Shown one piece after another: positions 1 to 9,273 of a stretch of DNA of 64,000 nucleotides. Position 1 is the first letter of the stretch. Each line of letters begins with the position of its first letter. The DNA is taken from positions 1-64,000 of the forward strand of contig NZ_SMDQ01000005.1 in the NCBI RefSeq assembly GCF_012911975.1, in the 5' to 3' direction. Position numbers and translations under genes: made by a program. The notes beneath the pieces were generated by a model. The model saw nothing but the letters and a program-made list of their open reading frames with translations. It had not been told where the DNA came from and did no database searches. Source of the stretch: Nodosilinea sp. P-1105 (lineage in GTDB: Bacteria > Cyanobacteriota > Cyanobacteriia > Phormidesmidales > Phormidesmidaceae).

Positions 1-195
1 ACCAGTTACATCGAGCGTTTGAACAACACGTTGAGGCAGCGGGTGGCGCGACTGGTGAGAAAGACCCTGTCGTTCTCTAAAAAGCTCGAGAACCACATTG
101 GGGCCATCTGGCTATTCATCCATGACTACAATCGCTGCATCAGAGAGAAGTTGGCCAAGCAAGGTCATCCGGTCTTTTCCTCTGGCCTGCACTAA
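1..195 (+). CDS. IS1-family transposase, C-terminal part (5' end outside window)
   Basis: Frame 1 is open from the first base to a TAA at 193-195. The 64 residues contain IERLNNTLRQRVARLVR followed by ENHIGAIWLFIHDYN, the conserved C-terminal end of IS1-type DDE transposases, whose final catalytic Glu is the E of the IERLNN motif. The rest of the gene lies upstream of the window, so it cannot be said whether the element is intact. No inverted repeat was recognised in the 25 bases after the stop; a low-complexity tract follows. Confidence 0.8.
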   Translation, partial: TSYIERLNNTLRQRVARLVRKTLSFSKKLENHIGAIWLFIHDYNRCIREKLAKQGHPVFSSGLH

Positions 196-220
196 AATTC
201 ACTACCCATAGCTCTACTGT

Positions 221-303
221 CTTCTGCCTTCTGCCTCCTACCTTCTGCCTTCTGCCTCCTACCTTCTGCCTTCTGCCTTCTGCTTTCTGCCTTCTGCCTT
301 TCT
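221..303. repeat. low-complexity CTTCTGCC/CTCCTAC tract
   Basis: About 80 bases made of imperfect 7-base units CTTCTGC and CTCCTAC. The tract lies between the IS1 tail and the Uma2 gene. Related pyrimidine tracts recur before hisD (32771-32856). Confidence 0.8.
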
Positions 304-342
304 ATTTAGATAATCCCGATAGCCCAATGGAGTTCTTTGGTG

Positions 343-921
343 ATGGTGCAGGTCAGTCCCCAACTCAACAGCTTTGATGACTTTCTAGCCCAGGTCGATG
401 ATCTTGAAGGCTACTATGAACTGTCCTATGGAGACCTGATTGAGATGCCGCCAGAATCTGATGAAAACCTTTGGCGAGCGATGAATCTATACGAAGCGCT
501 TAAAACCTGTGTGGCTAGGTCTCAGATTCGACTACAGGGGCTAGCCCTGGCAGTACCAGGGCAGCCTAAGAATCGCTATCCTGATTTAACCGTACTACGG
601 CCCGAGCATCCAGAGCAGATGAAGCCGTTAAAGCAAGCCGCCATCACCCTGGACATGGCCCCGCCCCAGTTGGTGGTAGAAGTGGTCAGCCCAGGGCCAG
701 AAAATCATCGCCGCGATTACCGTGAAAAGCGCAACCAGTACGAGTGGCGCGGCATCCCAGAGTACTGGATCATTGATCCTGAACAGGCCCAGGTGGTGGT
801 GCTCAGCCTCAAGGCCCAGGGTTATGAGGAAACCATCTATTCCGGGGATGTGCCGGTAGAGTCCCCCACGTTTCCCCAGTGGTGCCTCACTGCAGCGGCC
901 ATGTTAGCCCTTGACGATTGA
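343..921 (+). CDS. Uma2-family (DUF820) putative nuclease
   Basis: This 192-residue protein has the layout of the Uma2 family, a PD-(D/E)XK-type nuclease fold that is greatly expanded in cyanobacteria and mostly of unknown role. Visible hallmarks are GYYELSYGDLIEMPPES near the N terminus, YPDLTVLRPE near residue 90, the LVVEVVSPGPENHRRDYREKR block and EYWIIDPEQ. The Asp of YPDLTV, the Glu of VEVVS and the Lys of YREKR fit the expected active site. The ATG at 343 has a GGAG about 10 bases upstream; in-frame TTG (337) and GTG (340) also precede it. A second full Uma2 gene lies at 23765 and a fragment at 61826. Cellular function is unknown. Confidence 0.85.
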   Translation: MVQVSPQLNSFDDFLAQVDDLEGYYELSYGDLIEMPPESDENLWRAMNLYEALKTCVARSQIRLQGLALAVPGQPKNRYPDLTVLRPEHPEQMKPLKQAAITLDMAPPQLVVEVVSPGPENHRRDYREKRNQYEWRGIPEYWIIDPEQAQVVVLSLKAQGYEETIYSGDVPVESPTFPQWCLTAAAMLALDD

Positions 922-977
922 ACTGGGGTTCGTGACAGACATCCGCCATACTGGGGGCAACGATTAAGGTTCAGACC

Positions 978-2579
978 ATGGCCTACTCCCTGTTCATCAG
1001 CTATTCCCGCCGGGAAACCCCCTTTGTGGTCGGCTTGCTAGAGGGGTTAGAGCGGGCCAAACTCAACGTCTGGCTAGACTTTCGTAATTTAATGCCAGGA
1101 CACACCTGGAAAACACAAATTACTGACGCCATTGCCCAGCAGGACATATTTTTGCTGGTAGTTTCCCCAGCCTCGATGGCCTCGGCCAATGTGGAGTATG
1201 AATGGCGTCATGCCATGGCGCTTAAAAAGCGCATTATTCTGCTGATTTTTGAAGCCACGCCCCTGCCTGACGACCTGAAGTTATGTGAGTGGGTGGACTT
1301 TCGCCAGGTTTCGATGCCGACCGCCACTAAGCGACTGATTATCCGGCTGTCTTTTCCTCAACCGACTCAGATGCCGGTACCCGAAACGGGGTTTGAGGCC
1401 CCGTTTATTGTTTGGGTGACCTGCTTAGTGAGTGTCATTGTAGCGGTGATCACGATACCCAGCGTTTGGACCATTTATTTGCCCTACTACCTGCTACCAC
1501 TGCCCTATCGGATTTTGAAACGAGACTTTAGTTTTTTTAATGTCCAAGGGGCGCTGATCATGTTACCCTTTTCTACCTTTTGGACGGGGATCATTTTCGT
1601 TGCCCATGAGACCATCCAAATGGCGACTATTTTCATGTTCTTACTTAGTTTGATTTTCTCGCCATTGTTGTGGCTGTTGCTGAGGCTCCCTGGGATGCGG
1701 CAGTGGGGCAAGCCAGTTGCCTCTCGACCCCGCTTCCCTAATCGCTACCAGCCTGATGCTGATAGCTGTCAGCCAGTAACCTTTACAGTGGATGCGGCCC
1801 CAGAGGATAGTCAATATGCCCAGGATATAATTCACCAGTTAGAACAATCTGGCCACCAGTATGTGACCGATGCAGAGGCTTGTGATCTGGTTATTTTGCT
1901 ATTGTCAGCATTTAAGACAAGCTCTGCCTTTAACCCCCAAACGCAGATTGTTTATCCGGTGATTCTACAGGACGTTGATGGTATTGATCCTCGGTTTGGG
2001 GCGATTCAGTGGATTGACTTTAGGCGCGGCTTGGGTAATATCAAAGCATTTTCCAGGCTGCTGTCCCAGCCGGAAAAACTCTTGCATTCCCTGGGAATTG
2101 TTCCCGCCGGGAGACAGGTGGTTTTGCCGCCAGCGGTTCAGGCGATTAGTTTTTACTTAACCTTTATAGGCATCTTTTTCGTCGCCAGCCTGCTGTTTAC
2201 TCTGGGGATCGAGCGATTCACCTTTCATCCGGTCTCGATCGCGATTTTGGTGGCGATCGCGGCGACTTTTTTAGCCATCGTTACGTTTACCAGAACCAGC
2301 CTGATCAGCCGTCGGGGGTATGTCACCTCTGGCTGGTCGCTGCTAGCCGCCATGGTGGGGCTGGGGGTTTGTGTTGGCTTGAAATTGCTGGTTGTATTGA
2401 TTGAACACAGCCAACTGCCCCAGCATGACTTTCCCACCGCTAGCCAGATGAGTGTCTATGCTCTATTTGGGGCGATGCTGGCCTATGGGTTGGGCCTGGT
2501 GTACGTCGTATTTTGGAGCCTACTGTACTGGCAAGACTTACGACGCTGGTTTCCCAGGCGACCCAAACACCTTATGTAG
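978..2579 (+). CDS. TIR-domain membrane protein with a second degenerate TIR-like domain
   Basis: The protein has 533 residues. Residues 1-115 form a TIR domain: SLFISYSRRE at the start (strand A), WLDFRNLMPGHTW, the IFLLVVSPASM strand, and NVEYEWRHA, where Glu75 occupies the position of the catalytic Glu of NAD-consuming TIRs. Two or three hydrophobic segments follow (about 142-165, 190-240). A second domain at about 270-370 again shows a cleft-like alpha/beta pattern (CDLVILLLSA, IQWIDFRRG) but has no clear catalytic Glu. Four more membrane segments lie at about 385-410, 418-438, 452-475 and 492-518. TIR proteins act in signalling and in NAD-depleting defence; which applies here is not visible. 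The stop codon lies inside the hairpin at 2576. Confidence 0.8.
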   Translation: MAYSLFISYSRRETPFVVGLLEGLERAKLNVWLDFRNLMPGHTWKTQITDAIAQQDIFLLVVSPASMASANVEYEWRHAMALKKRIILLIFEATPLPDDLKLCEWVDFRQVSMPTATKRLIIRLSFPQPTQMPVPETGFEAPFIVWVTCLVSVIVAVITIPSVWTIYLPYYLLPLPYRILKRDFSFFNVQGALIMLPFSTFWTGIIFVAHETIQMATIFMFLLSLIFSPLLWLLLRLPGMRQWGKPVASRPRFPNRYQPDADSCQPVTFTVDAAPEDSQYAQDIIHQLEQSGHQYVTDAEACDLVILLLSAFKTSSAFNPQTQIVYPVILQDVDGIDPRFGAIQWIDFRRGLGNIKAFSRLLSQPEKLLHSLGIVPAGRQVVLPPAVQAISFYLTFIGIFFVASLLFTLGIERFTFHPVSIAILVAIAATFLAIVTFTRTSLISRRGYVTSGWSLLAAMVGLGVCVGLKLLVVLIEHSQLPQHDFPTASQMSVYALFGAMLAYGLGLVYVVFWSLLYWQDLRRWFPRRPKHLM

Positions 2580-2613
2580 GATGGGCACGGGCCTTGCCCT
2601 TTGCCCACCCTAC
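2576..2613. terminator. hairpin between convergent genes (GTAGGRTGGGCA family)
   Basis: The arms GTAGGATGGGCA and TGCCCACCCTAC pair over 12 bases with one mismatch around a 14-base loop. The hairpin includes the stop codon of the TIR gene and precedes the convergent end of the iron-binding gene, so it could end transcripts from both sides. There is no T run. It resembles the dispersed GTAGGGTG repeats at 31174 and 63201. Confidence 0.5.
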
Positions 2614-2639
2614 GAGGGATTGTGTTGTCCAGAAATCGC

Positions 2640-3686
2640 CTAAAGAGCGCCTACCTCTTCCAGTAAAGCCAGGGTCCCTTCTAGGTCATCGAGATCGCTC
2701 AGGTCAATATCTGGGGCCTGAATTTGATCCAGCGGAATTTGATCTGCAGGCCCAGGGATACCGGCCACCAGGGGATATTCATTGGTTTCTTCGGCAAAGA
2801 AGCGCTGGGCTTCTGGGGTCAACAGAAATTCAATGAAGGCCAGGGCCGCCTCTTCCTGCTCGGTGGTGTTGATGATCGCCACCCCAGCGACGTTGATCAT
2901 CGCCCCAGCATCATCTTGGGTATTGTGCTGAGCTACCGGAAAATTAGGGTCTTCTGCCTTGAAGCGACCCAGATAGTAGTTATTGACCAGGCCAATTTCC
3001 ACTTCTCCCCGGCCCAGGGCTTCGACAATGGCGGTGTTGTTGCGTAGGGGCACCGCGTCGTTGGCCATTAAGTCCTCTAGCCATTCTCTAGTGCGGTCTT
3101 CCCCTTCCGTCAGCCGCATCGCAGTCACAAAAGCCTGAAATGAGCCGTTGGTGGGGGCCCAACCGACTCGACCGTTCCACTCTGGCTCGGTGAGGGCCCA
3201 AACAGAGTCGGGCAATTCGTCTTCACTCACCAGGTCGGTGTTGTAGTTCAACACCCGTGACCGGCCCGAAATGCCAATCCACTGGCCCTCGGGCGATCGC
3301 AGTCGACTATCCACTTGTTCCAGCAGGTCCGAGGGAATCGTGGCGGTAAGGTTTTCATGCTGCAATGCGCCCAAGGCCCCGGCATCTTGCCCAAAGAAAA
3401 GATCTGCTGGGGTATTGTCCCCTTCTTCTAGGATGGCAGCGGCCAGTTCAGCGGTATCGCCATAGCGGACACTGACTGGAATCCCAGTTTCCGTTTCAAA
3501 TTGCTCAAGCAATTCGCCAATCAGCGATTCGCCCCGCCCAGAGTAAATGACCAGGCTCTGGAATTCCGCCCCATCCGTAGGCTCTGGAGCACCTGGATCG
3601 ACCGCTGTGGGTTGTTCACAGGCAATGGCCAGGGTACCGGCGATCGCCGCAACACCCACATAATTCAACAGCGTTCTACGTTTCAT
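2640..3686 (-). CDS. futA: FutA-like iron(III) ABC transporter substrate-binding lipoprotein
   Basis: The 348-residue product is an extracellular solute-binding protein of the Fbp/FutA type, which captures ferric iron in the periplasm for a FutBC permease. The mature part starts with LVIYSGRGESLIGELLEQFE and includes the hinge strand ISGRSRVLNYNTD and the NNYYLGRF segment, whose tyrosines with that of YSGR match iron ligands of the family. The chosen start (ATG at 3684-3686) follows a GGAG. It gives MKRRTLLNYVG, a twin-arginine-like signal, and a LAIAC lipobox at Cys23; an upstream in-frame extension to 3815 would bury this signal. No FutB or FutC gene is nearby. The symbol is by family resemblance. 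Confidence 0.85.
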   Translation of the reverse strand: MKRRTLLNYVGVAAIAGTLAIACEQPTAVDPGAPEPTDGAEFQSLVIYSGRGESLIGELLEQFETETGIPVSVRYGDTAELAAAILEEGDNTPADLFFGQDAGALGALQHENLTATIPSDLLEQVDSRLRSPEGQWIGISGRSRVLNYNTDLVSEDELPDSVWALTEPEWNGRVGWAPTNGSFQAFVTAMRLTEGEDRTREWLEDLMANDAVPLRNNTAIVEALGRGEVEIGLVNNYYLGRFKAEDPNFPVAQHNTQDDAGAMINVAGVAIINTTEQEEAALAFIEFLLTPEAQRFFAEETNEYPLVAGIPGPADQIPLDQIQAPDIDLSDLDDLEGTLALLEEVGAL

Positions 3687-3924
3687 CAAACAGTCTCCGT
3701 CACACAATTCACAATGATTGATAATGAGCAGGAGCAACCCAGGGATAATGGCAATTAATCTTATCAGCGCCATGGCTCGATCAACTAACTGGTCAGGGGT
3801 ACGTGGCCTAGGCAACAGGCAAACAAAAGCCCCTGGGCAGCAGACATTCCAACCAGAGAATGCTCAAAAAATAGCTGTTCTCTGCTAATGTTTGCCTAGA
3901 CAGGGTCCAATCCCGAGTTACTCT

Positions 3925-3943
3925 AATGAGAGTAAATCTCATT
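3925..3943. promoter_or_regulatory. Fur-box-like palindrome
   Basis: AATGAGA and TCTCATT form perfect 7-base arms around GTAAA, giving a 19-base palindrome that resembles the ferric-uptake-regulator site (ATAATGAT-type half sites). It lies about 240 bases upstream of the iron-binding gene (minus strand) and 130 bases upstream of the gene at 4074. Control of the iron gene by Fur is an inference. Confidence 0.5.
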
Positions 3944-4073
3944 TAAAATGACCTTAGCTGAATTGTGCCATTTTCGCAAATCTATATGCCAGCAGGCAGG
4001 AACGCCTGCGACCAGCAAGACGGTTGACCTGGTGGGTGACAATGGCCTTAGTCCTGATTGATCAAGATGGCCC

Positions 4074-4562
4074 ATGGCTATGCTGACCTTTGCTACTCCT
4101 CGCGATCGCGACCAGGCGGCCCAACTGATGCAGCCCTGTCTGATCCGAGTGATTGACAACATTCGTAAGCACACCGAGAACTTAGATTGGCGCAGTGACT
4201 ATGTGGAGCAGCTGATGTGGTCTGCGGACACCACGGAGGCCCAGCGGCAACAGGTCAAAGCCCTCGCCGCCCAGCTAGAAACGGCTGAACCAGACGCCGC
4301 GATCGCCATTCGCCAACAGCTCGATCAACTCCCTACCCCGGCACCCGCCTATGAGCTACGCCTCAGCCGTGACGATCGCACCGTGACCCTAGATATATGG
4401 GAGTTGTGTTTTCAAGTTTGTTTTTATGCTTATAGTCTTGATCAACCAGTCACAGTGGATGAGAGCCTATGGGATAAAACTGGCGATATTGATTGGCTGG
4501 TGCTGGATGAGAAGGCGCAGGAAATTGTTGTTAGCGCCATTAACCGATTAATAGAGAGTTAG
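4074..4562 (+). CDS. conserved hypothetical protein, function unknown
   Basis: The product has 162 residues, is soluble and acidic, and has no signal or membrane segment. It starts MAMLTFATPRDRDQAAQLMQ and is largely helical up to residue 95. It continues with YELRLSRDDRTVTLDIWELCFQV and ends in a helix (EKAQEIVVSAINRLIES). I do not recognise a domain. Codon use and HIP1 sites inside the gene look native. An in-frame ATG at 4080 is an equally possible start. It is divergent from the iron-binding gene and followed by a separately expressed PHP gene. Confidence 0.6.
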   Translation: MAMLTFATPRDRDQAAQLMQPCLIRVIDNIRKHTENLDWRSDYVEQLMWSADTTEAQRQQVKALAAQLETAEPDAAIAIRQQLDQLPTPAPAYELRLSRDDRTVTLDIWELCFQVCFYAYSLDQPVTVDESLWDKTGDIDWLVLDEKAQEIVVSAINRLIES

Positions 4563-4718
4563 AGCCTCAGCTCATGGCTGGTCTCTATCATTGCCCAAAA
4601 ATCTCCGGCGGGTTTAGACCATTCTGGGAACTCTAAGCATTGGTGATACAAGCATTAGTGATAATGGGGAAGCCGCCAGCCAGGCCCAAATAGTCCCCTT
4701 CCCTCATCGGTTGAATTC

Positions 4719-5564
4719 ATGCTTGATTTACATAGCCACACCACCTTTTCTGATGGCACTTTGACGCCCCAAGCCCTGGTCACCAAAGCCATTCAGGCCA
4801 GGGTAAAGGCGTTGGCCATTACCGACCATGACACCCTAGCTGGGTGGGATGAGGCTAGGGCCGCCGCTGCCGGGACCGGGTTAACCCTCGTCCCTGGGGT
4901 GGAACTCAGCACCACAGAAAATAGGCGATCGCTGCATATTTTGGGGTACTATCCCCATCGTCCGACCCTAGAACCCGCCCTGGCCGAGATGCTAGAGGGG
5001 CGGCGGCAGCGGGCCCAAGCTATGGTCAGCAAGCTGGCCGATCTGGGCTATCCCATCGAGTTACCCCCCAGAGCCAAGAACATGGCCCCGGGACGACCTC
5101 ACCTGGCGCTGGCGCTGGTCCGGGCTGGTCACGCTAGCTCCAGCCGCGAAGCCTTTGACCGGTGGTTGGGGGACAATGGCCCCGCCTATGTGGCCTATGA
5201 GAAGTTTTCAGCGATCGAGGGCATTCAGCTGCTGCGACGGTGCGGCGCAGTACCCGTGTGGGCTCACCCTTACCTGTTTCGGGGCGGCACCGTAGAGACC
5301 CTACTGCCCCAACTGGTCAACGCGGGGCTGATGGGGCTTGAAGTTTATCATCCCAGCCACAGTCCCAGCGAAATTCGGCGTTTAGAAGTATACTGCCGTC
5401 AGTACAGCCTGCTTCTGACGGGTGGGAGTGATTACCATGGTCCTGCTGTTGATGGCACTAAGGGTAACCATGCCGAGTTGAATCAGCTCCAGGTTTCCCT
5501 GGACCTCTTGCCCCCCTTACAGCAGGCAGCAGCGGCTCTCAAGGGTATGCCAGCGCCTGTATAA
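4719..5564 (+). CDS. PHP-domain metal-dependent phosphoesterase (RNase AM/YciV-like)
   Basis: The 281-residue protein belongs to the PHP family, related to RNase AM and 3',5'-nucleotide bisphosphate phosphatases that act on RNA 5' ends or pAp. Metal-binding motifs are visible: DLHSHTTFSDG (His5, His7), ITDHDT near residue 37, the GVELS Glu near 64, AHPYLF for the later His, and GGSDYHG near residue 237. The insertion HLALALVRAGHASSSREAF is characteristic of the YciV-type subgroup. The substrate is inferred from the family. The following gene starts 29 bases downstream on the same strand and may be co-transcribed. Confidence 0.85.
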   Translation: MLDLHSHTTFSDGTLTPQALVTKAIQARVKALAITDHDTLAGWDEARAAAAGTGLTLVPGVELSTTENRRSLHILGYYPHRPTLEPALAEMLEGRRQRAQAMVSKLADLGYPIELPPRAKNMAPGRPHLALALVRAGHASSSREAFDRWLGDNGPAYVAYEKFSAIEGIQLLRRCGAVPVWAHPYLFRGGTVETLLPQLVNAGLMGLEVYHPSHSPSEIRRLEVYCRQYSLLLTGGSDYHGPAVDGTKGNHAELNQLQVSLDLLPPLQQAAAALKGMPAPV

Positions 5565-5592
5565 GTTTTCCAATACTTTCCCAATCACGTTA

Positions 5593-8500
5593 ATGATCAG
5601 CCCCACTCCTGACACCCTATGGCAAGTGCTGGAGGGAGTTCTTACCCTTGACCCCAGTGCCTTTCGAGCTGTACAGCAGTTTCCGCCCAATGTTGTCAGC
5701 GGGTTAACCGTATCAATTGTCTTTTTAGCCGGGTTTTCCCAGGCATTAGCCCAGGGAATTATTTTATTTGTCAATCGAGTCAGACCGCTGCGGTTTGCCA
5801 TTAGTTTAATTCTGGCGGCAGTGCTGTTTGTGGTGGGCTACTGGTTTTGGGCCGTTAGTATTTGGTTTTCCAGCCGCTGGTTTTTAGCTGCGCCCATCCC
5901 CTGGCAGACGGTGGCCCATAGCTTAGCCCTCAGCTATTTACCGTTGGTGCTCAGTTTTTTTGGGGCGATGCCCTACTTGGGAGTCCCCATTCTACGGCTA
6001 TTGGCAGTGTGGAACCTGCTGGCAGTGGTGGTCGGATTTACTGTACTCGCTGGTTTATCAGCCGGGCAGGTGGTCTGGCAGGTGGGGCTGGGCTGGGTGG
6101 TGTTCCAGGTACTGCAACAAACGGTGGGTCAACCGATTGTCAGCTTAGGGCGATGGCTGACAAACCGGGTGGCCGGGGTAAAGCTGGTGGTCAACCGGGC
6201 TCAGCTTCAGGACTTGGTGGGGGCCTATCCGCTGGGGCCGACGCATAGCCAGGCGATCGCCCCAGCCCCAGCCAGCCCGACTTCCCCCTGCCTACCCCCA
6301 GACTCAGACCCAACCGCCCCAGCCGCCCTATCGTCATCGTTTGGGTCGGGCCTATTCAGCCTTGTGTCGGGTTGGCATCGCCAATTTCAACGGCTTTGGC
6401 TTTACATTGGCCTGGCCGTATTGTCTCTGGGGGTCGCCATCAGCCTAGATCCTCTGCGAGAGGCCATTCTCGCCTGGCATGGTCAAACTATTCCGGCCGC
6501 CCGGCTAGCGGTTGACCTGCTGTGGATTGGCGCGATCGCCCTGGTGGTTGGGGCCTTGCTGGCTCCCCTAGAGGCCCTGGGCTGGTGGGCTGGTTGGTAC
6601 GGTGACCCCGTCAATACCTTGGCTGTTAGCGGCGATGGCACCCGGGCTGCCCCCAATTCCCACCGACAGCGCTTCATCGTTTACTTAGATGGGGTGAATC
6701 AGGCCACTGCCGATTACCAGCCGGCGGTAGCCAAATACCTCGCCCAACTCGAGCAACGCCTACCTTCGTCCATGGTCTTAGTCAAAGGGCTGATGCCCTA
6801 TTCTGTGCTGAACCGGGCTCTGACCCAAGATCGTCCCCTGGCGTTTTTCTGGCGTTGGGTTGAGGGAGTATCGCAACGGTTGCGGCTAGGTCACTGGGTG
6901 GGGATGGTGATTAATCTACGCAACATTTTGATTGTGACGGTGTCTGCTGATCCGCGCTACGGCCCCATCTATAACCAGGGCATTGCCCAGCAGGCCTATG
7001 AAAGCCTACTCCGAGCTGGCTATCCGCCGGAGGGGGGGGTCCCCATTACCCTGATCGGCTATAGTGGCGGCGGCCAAATTGCTATGGGTATTATGCCGTT
7101 CTTAAAACAGGCATTAGAGGCTTCCATTGAAGTCATTTCCCTGGGGGGGGTAATCAGTGGGAATATGCAAGCCCTAGAAGTCGAACAGCTTTACCAGTTG
7201 GCTGGGTCTAAAGACAAGGTGGAACGACTAGGCGCGATTATGTTTCCCCGGCGCTGGGCGATCGCCCCTCTCTCCTACTGGAACCGGGCCAAACGCAAAG
7301 GCAAAATTAGCTTTATTCCCCTGGGTCCCGTCGGTCACCAGGTGCCCGGCGGGATTGTCGATGACCAGGCGTTTTTGCCCGATGGTCGCAGCCACTTAGC
7401 GCAAACCCTGCAGATCACCCAGGAAATTCTGGCCGGAGACCTGCGTCAACTACTGGACCTGCGCAGAATTCAGGTGCTCAACCTGGGGAATTACTATCGG
7501 TTTAAGGCCGCTCCCTTTAACCAGGTGGCCTACTACCCGGCCGGACTCGTGCCCCCTGAGCCCTGGTATCAGCCCGTGGGGAATTGGGTGGGGCGGTTGA
7601 TTCTGCCTAGGGCTTCCCAACGGGCTAGCCTCGATGGGGTGTTCATGGAGCTACTCCATGTCCCGCCAGCCCATCGGGCTTGGGTAGGACAGGTGGTGGT
7701 GCTGCGGTGGTCCTATCCGCCAGCCATGGCCAAACGGTTTCAGACAGTCACCCGAGACATCCACTTTAGTGCCGAAGCTGAATACTCCCATCGCCAGGGG
7801 CTGATTCTCCCCAGTCGCCTGAATCACTGGCGCATGGTCACCCCCTTAGAGTCACTGGCTGGGGCCCATCCGGTTGATGACATCATGGTTAAGCTTCCCG
7901 AGCCAGTAAAGGTGACTGGCAACGTTGCTGGCCCCGTTGATGGGGCAGAGTCACCGCTGGTGTTAACCATCACCCGCGAGCCCATTCAAGTATCCGGTCG
8001 CTATTACGGGCTGGTGCGGTTTATTGGGCCATTAGATGATGACCCGGACCGCTATCGGGTGGTGCATTACAACCCTGCCACGGCTGAATTTGATGGACTG
8101 GCAGAAACCGTGTGGCTACCTCAGGTGGTTCCAGACATTAACGATACGGCCCCGGCGGTTAACCAAAATCTAGAACAAAATTCCTTGAATCAAACCGGCT
8201 GGTACATTTATGGTGCCCTGACTCAGGCGGGGGACTTTGTGGTGCAAGCCCTGCGGCCCCGACGGCTGTTTCAGGTGGCCCCTACCCAGATGATCAACGG
8301 CATCAGTCGGGGGTATCGCTATCTGCGGCGTCAGTCCTGGAACCACCTGGAACAAAAGAAAAATACCATCGAGTCGGTGTTGATTAGCCCGACCAAAGCC
8401 GCTGCCACCGATCCATTAGCCCAGTGGAAGCGGGGGGATCAGGCCCTGTTAGTCCATGTCTATGGGGGCATTGGCGGGGCTAAGCGAGAACCCGCCGTGC

Positions 8501-9273
8501 GGGGGCCAATATACTTTGGCCACTTTGCCTACGGCTTGGCCACGGTGGTGCAGGACCCGATCACCCAAGAGTTGCAGTTTGATATCCGCTATCACCAGGT
8601 CTATACCCATAACCGGCGAGGGCTGGTGGCCGGGGTGCTAGATTGGTCCCTCTATATGGGCGATCGCCAGTGGGGTTTTCTGGGCACCCGCCCTGTATCC
8701 GATATTTTGATTAAACTACCGGCCTACACCCAACCGTTCACCCTGGATCACCAATCCTGGTCAGCCCTGGATGACCTCTGCCAGGAACTCGAGGTGATGA
8801 CAGCCCGGTATCGCACTGGCGACGGCACTGGCGTCACCTATGTGGGGCCTGCTAATAATTGCGCCCAAGACTCTAACCAGGCGATGTATGCCAGTGCTAA
8901 ATATCTGGAGGACACCTTGATGGACCACCAGACCCACCTGAAAGCCTGGGAGGTGAGCGATCCGGCCCAGGCTAAACAGTTTCGACAACTGCTGCGGCTA
9001 CGGAAATCCATTCAGCGAGAACTGCTCCCCTTTGGCAGTGCCCGGGCCGACTGGGAAACCGACGATGAGTCCTTAGGCAGTAACCTAGCTGATTTCCCCT
9101 TAAAGGCCCTAGGCCGGGGTTTGATCAGCTGGCGCACAATGTTGCCACGCAAAGCCAGCGATACCATCGCCCGGTTGTGTTTAAGGCACGGGGCTACCCT
9201 TTGGGTACTGCGCACCAACCAGGTAGGCGGTGACGATCCCGAGATTGAGCCCATTGCCCCCATCACCCTGTAA
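5593..9273 (+). CDS. large membrane protein with an alpha/beta-hydrolase-like domain
   Basis: The product has 1226 residues. Residues 35-175 contain about five hydrophobic segments in a Yip1-like arrangement; two more lie at about 270-330. From about 355 to 620 an alpha/beta-hydrolase-like domain is suggested by FIVYLDGVNQ and by ITLIGYSGGGQIAMGI, which puts a nucleophile-elbow Ser at 491; SHLAQT near 605 could supply the His. A beta-rich region at about 690-900 has no recognised motif. The C-terminal part holds VTYVGPANNCAQDSNQA (around residue 1085), where a conserved-looking Cys sits before a helix, as in papain-like or transglutaminase folds; this is a guess. Enzymatic role and substrate are unknown. 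Confidence 0.6.
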   Translation: MISPTPDTLWQVLEGVLTLDPSAFRAVQQFPPNVVSGLTVSIVFLAGFSQALAQGIILFVNRVRPLRFAISLILAAVLFVVGYWFWAVSIWFSSRWFLAAPIPWQTVAHSLALSYLPLVLSFFGAMPYLGVPILRLLAVWNLLAVVVGFTVLAGLSAGQVVWQVGLGWVVFQVLQQTVGQPIVSLGRWLTNRVAGVKLVVNRAQLQDLVGAYPLGPTHSQAIAPAPASPTSPCLPPDSDPTAPAALSSSFGSGLFSLVSGWHRQFQRLWLYIGLAVLSLGVAISLDPLREAILAWHGQTIPAARLAVDLLWIGAIALVVGALLAPLEALGWWAGWYGDPVNTLAVSGDGTRAAPNSHRQRFIVYLDGVNQATADYQPAVAKYLAQLEQRLPSSMVLVKGLMPYSVLNRALTQDRPLAFFWRWVEGVSQRLRLGHWVGMVINLRNILIVTVSADPRYGPIYNQGIAQQAYESLLRAGYPPEGGVPITLIGYSGGGQIAMGIMPFLKQALEASIEVISLGGVISGNMQALEVEQLYQLAGSKDKVERLGAIMFPRRWAIAPLSYWNRAKRKGKISFIPLGPVGHQVPGGIVDDQAFLPDGRSHLAQTLQITQEILAGDLRQLLDLRRIQVLNLGNYYRFKAAPFNQVAYYPAGLVPPEPWYQPVGNWVGRLILPRASQRASLDGVFMELLHVPPAHRAWVGQVVVLRWSYPPAMAKRFQTVTRDIHFSAEAEYSHRQGLILPSRLNHWRMVTPLESLAGAHPVDDIMVKLPEPVKVTGNVAGPVDGAESPLVLTITREPIQVSGRYYGLVRFIGPLDDDPDRYRVVHYNPATAEFDGLAETVWLPQVVPDINDTAPAVNQNLEQNSLNQTGWYIYGALTQAGDFVVQALRPRRLFQVAPTQMINGISRGYRYLRRQSWNHLEQKKNTIESVLISPTKAAATDPLAQWKRGDQALLVHVYGGIGGAKREPAVRGPIYFGHFAYGLATVVQDPITQELQFDIRYHQVYTHNRRGLVAGVLDWSLYMGDRQWGFLGTRPVSDILIKLPAYTQPFTLDHQSWSALDDLCQELEVMTARYRTGDGTGVTYVGPANNCAQDSNQAMYASAKYLEDTLMDHQTHLKAWEVSDPAQAKQFRQLLRLRKSIQRELLPFGSARADWETDDESLGSNLADFPLKALGRGLISWRTMLPRKASDTIARLCLRHGATLWVLRTNQVGGDDPEIEPIAPITL

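Noticed and set aside
5960-6248. Overlapping short frames inside the 1226-residue gene
   Set aside because: They are shadow frames of a GC-rich membrane-coding region.
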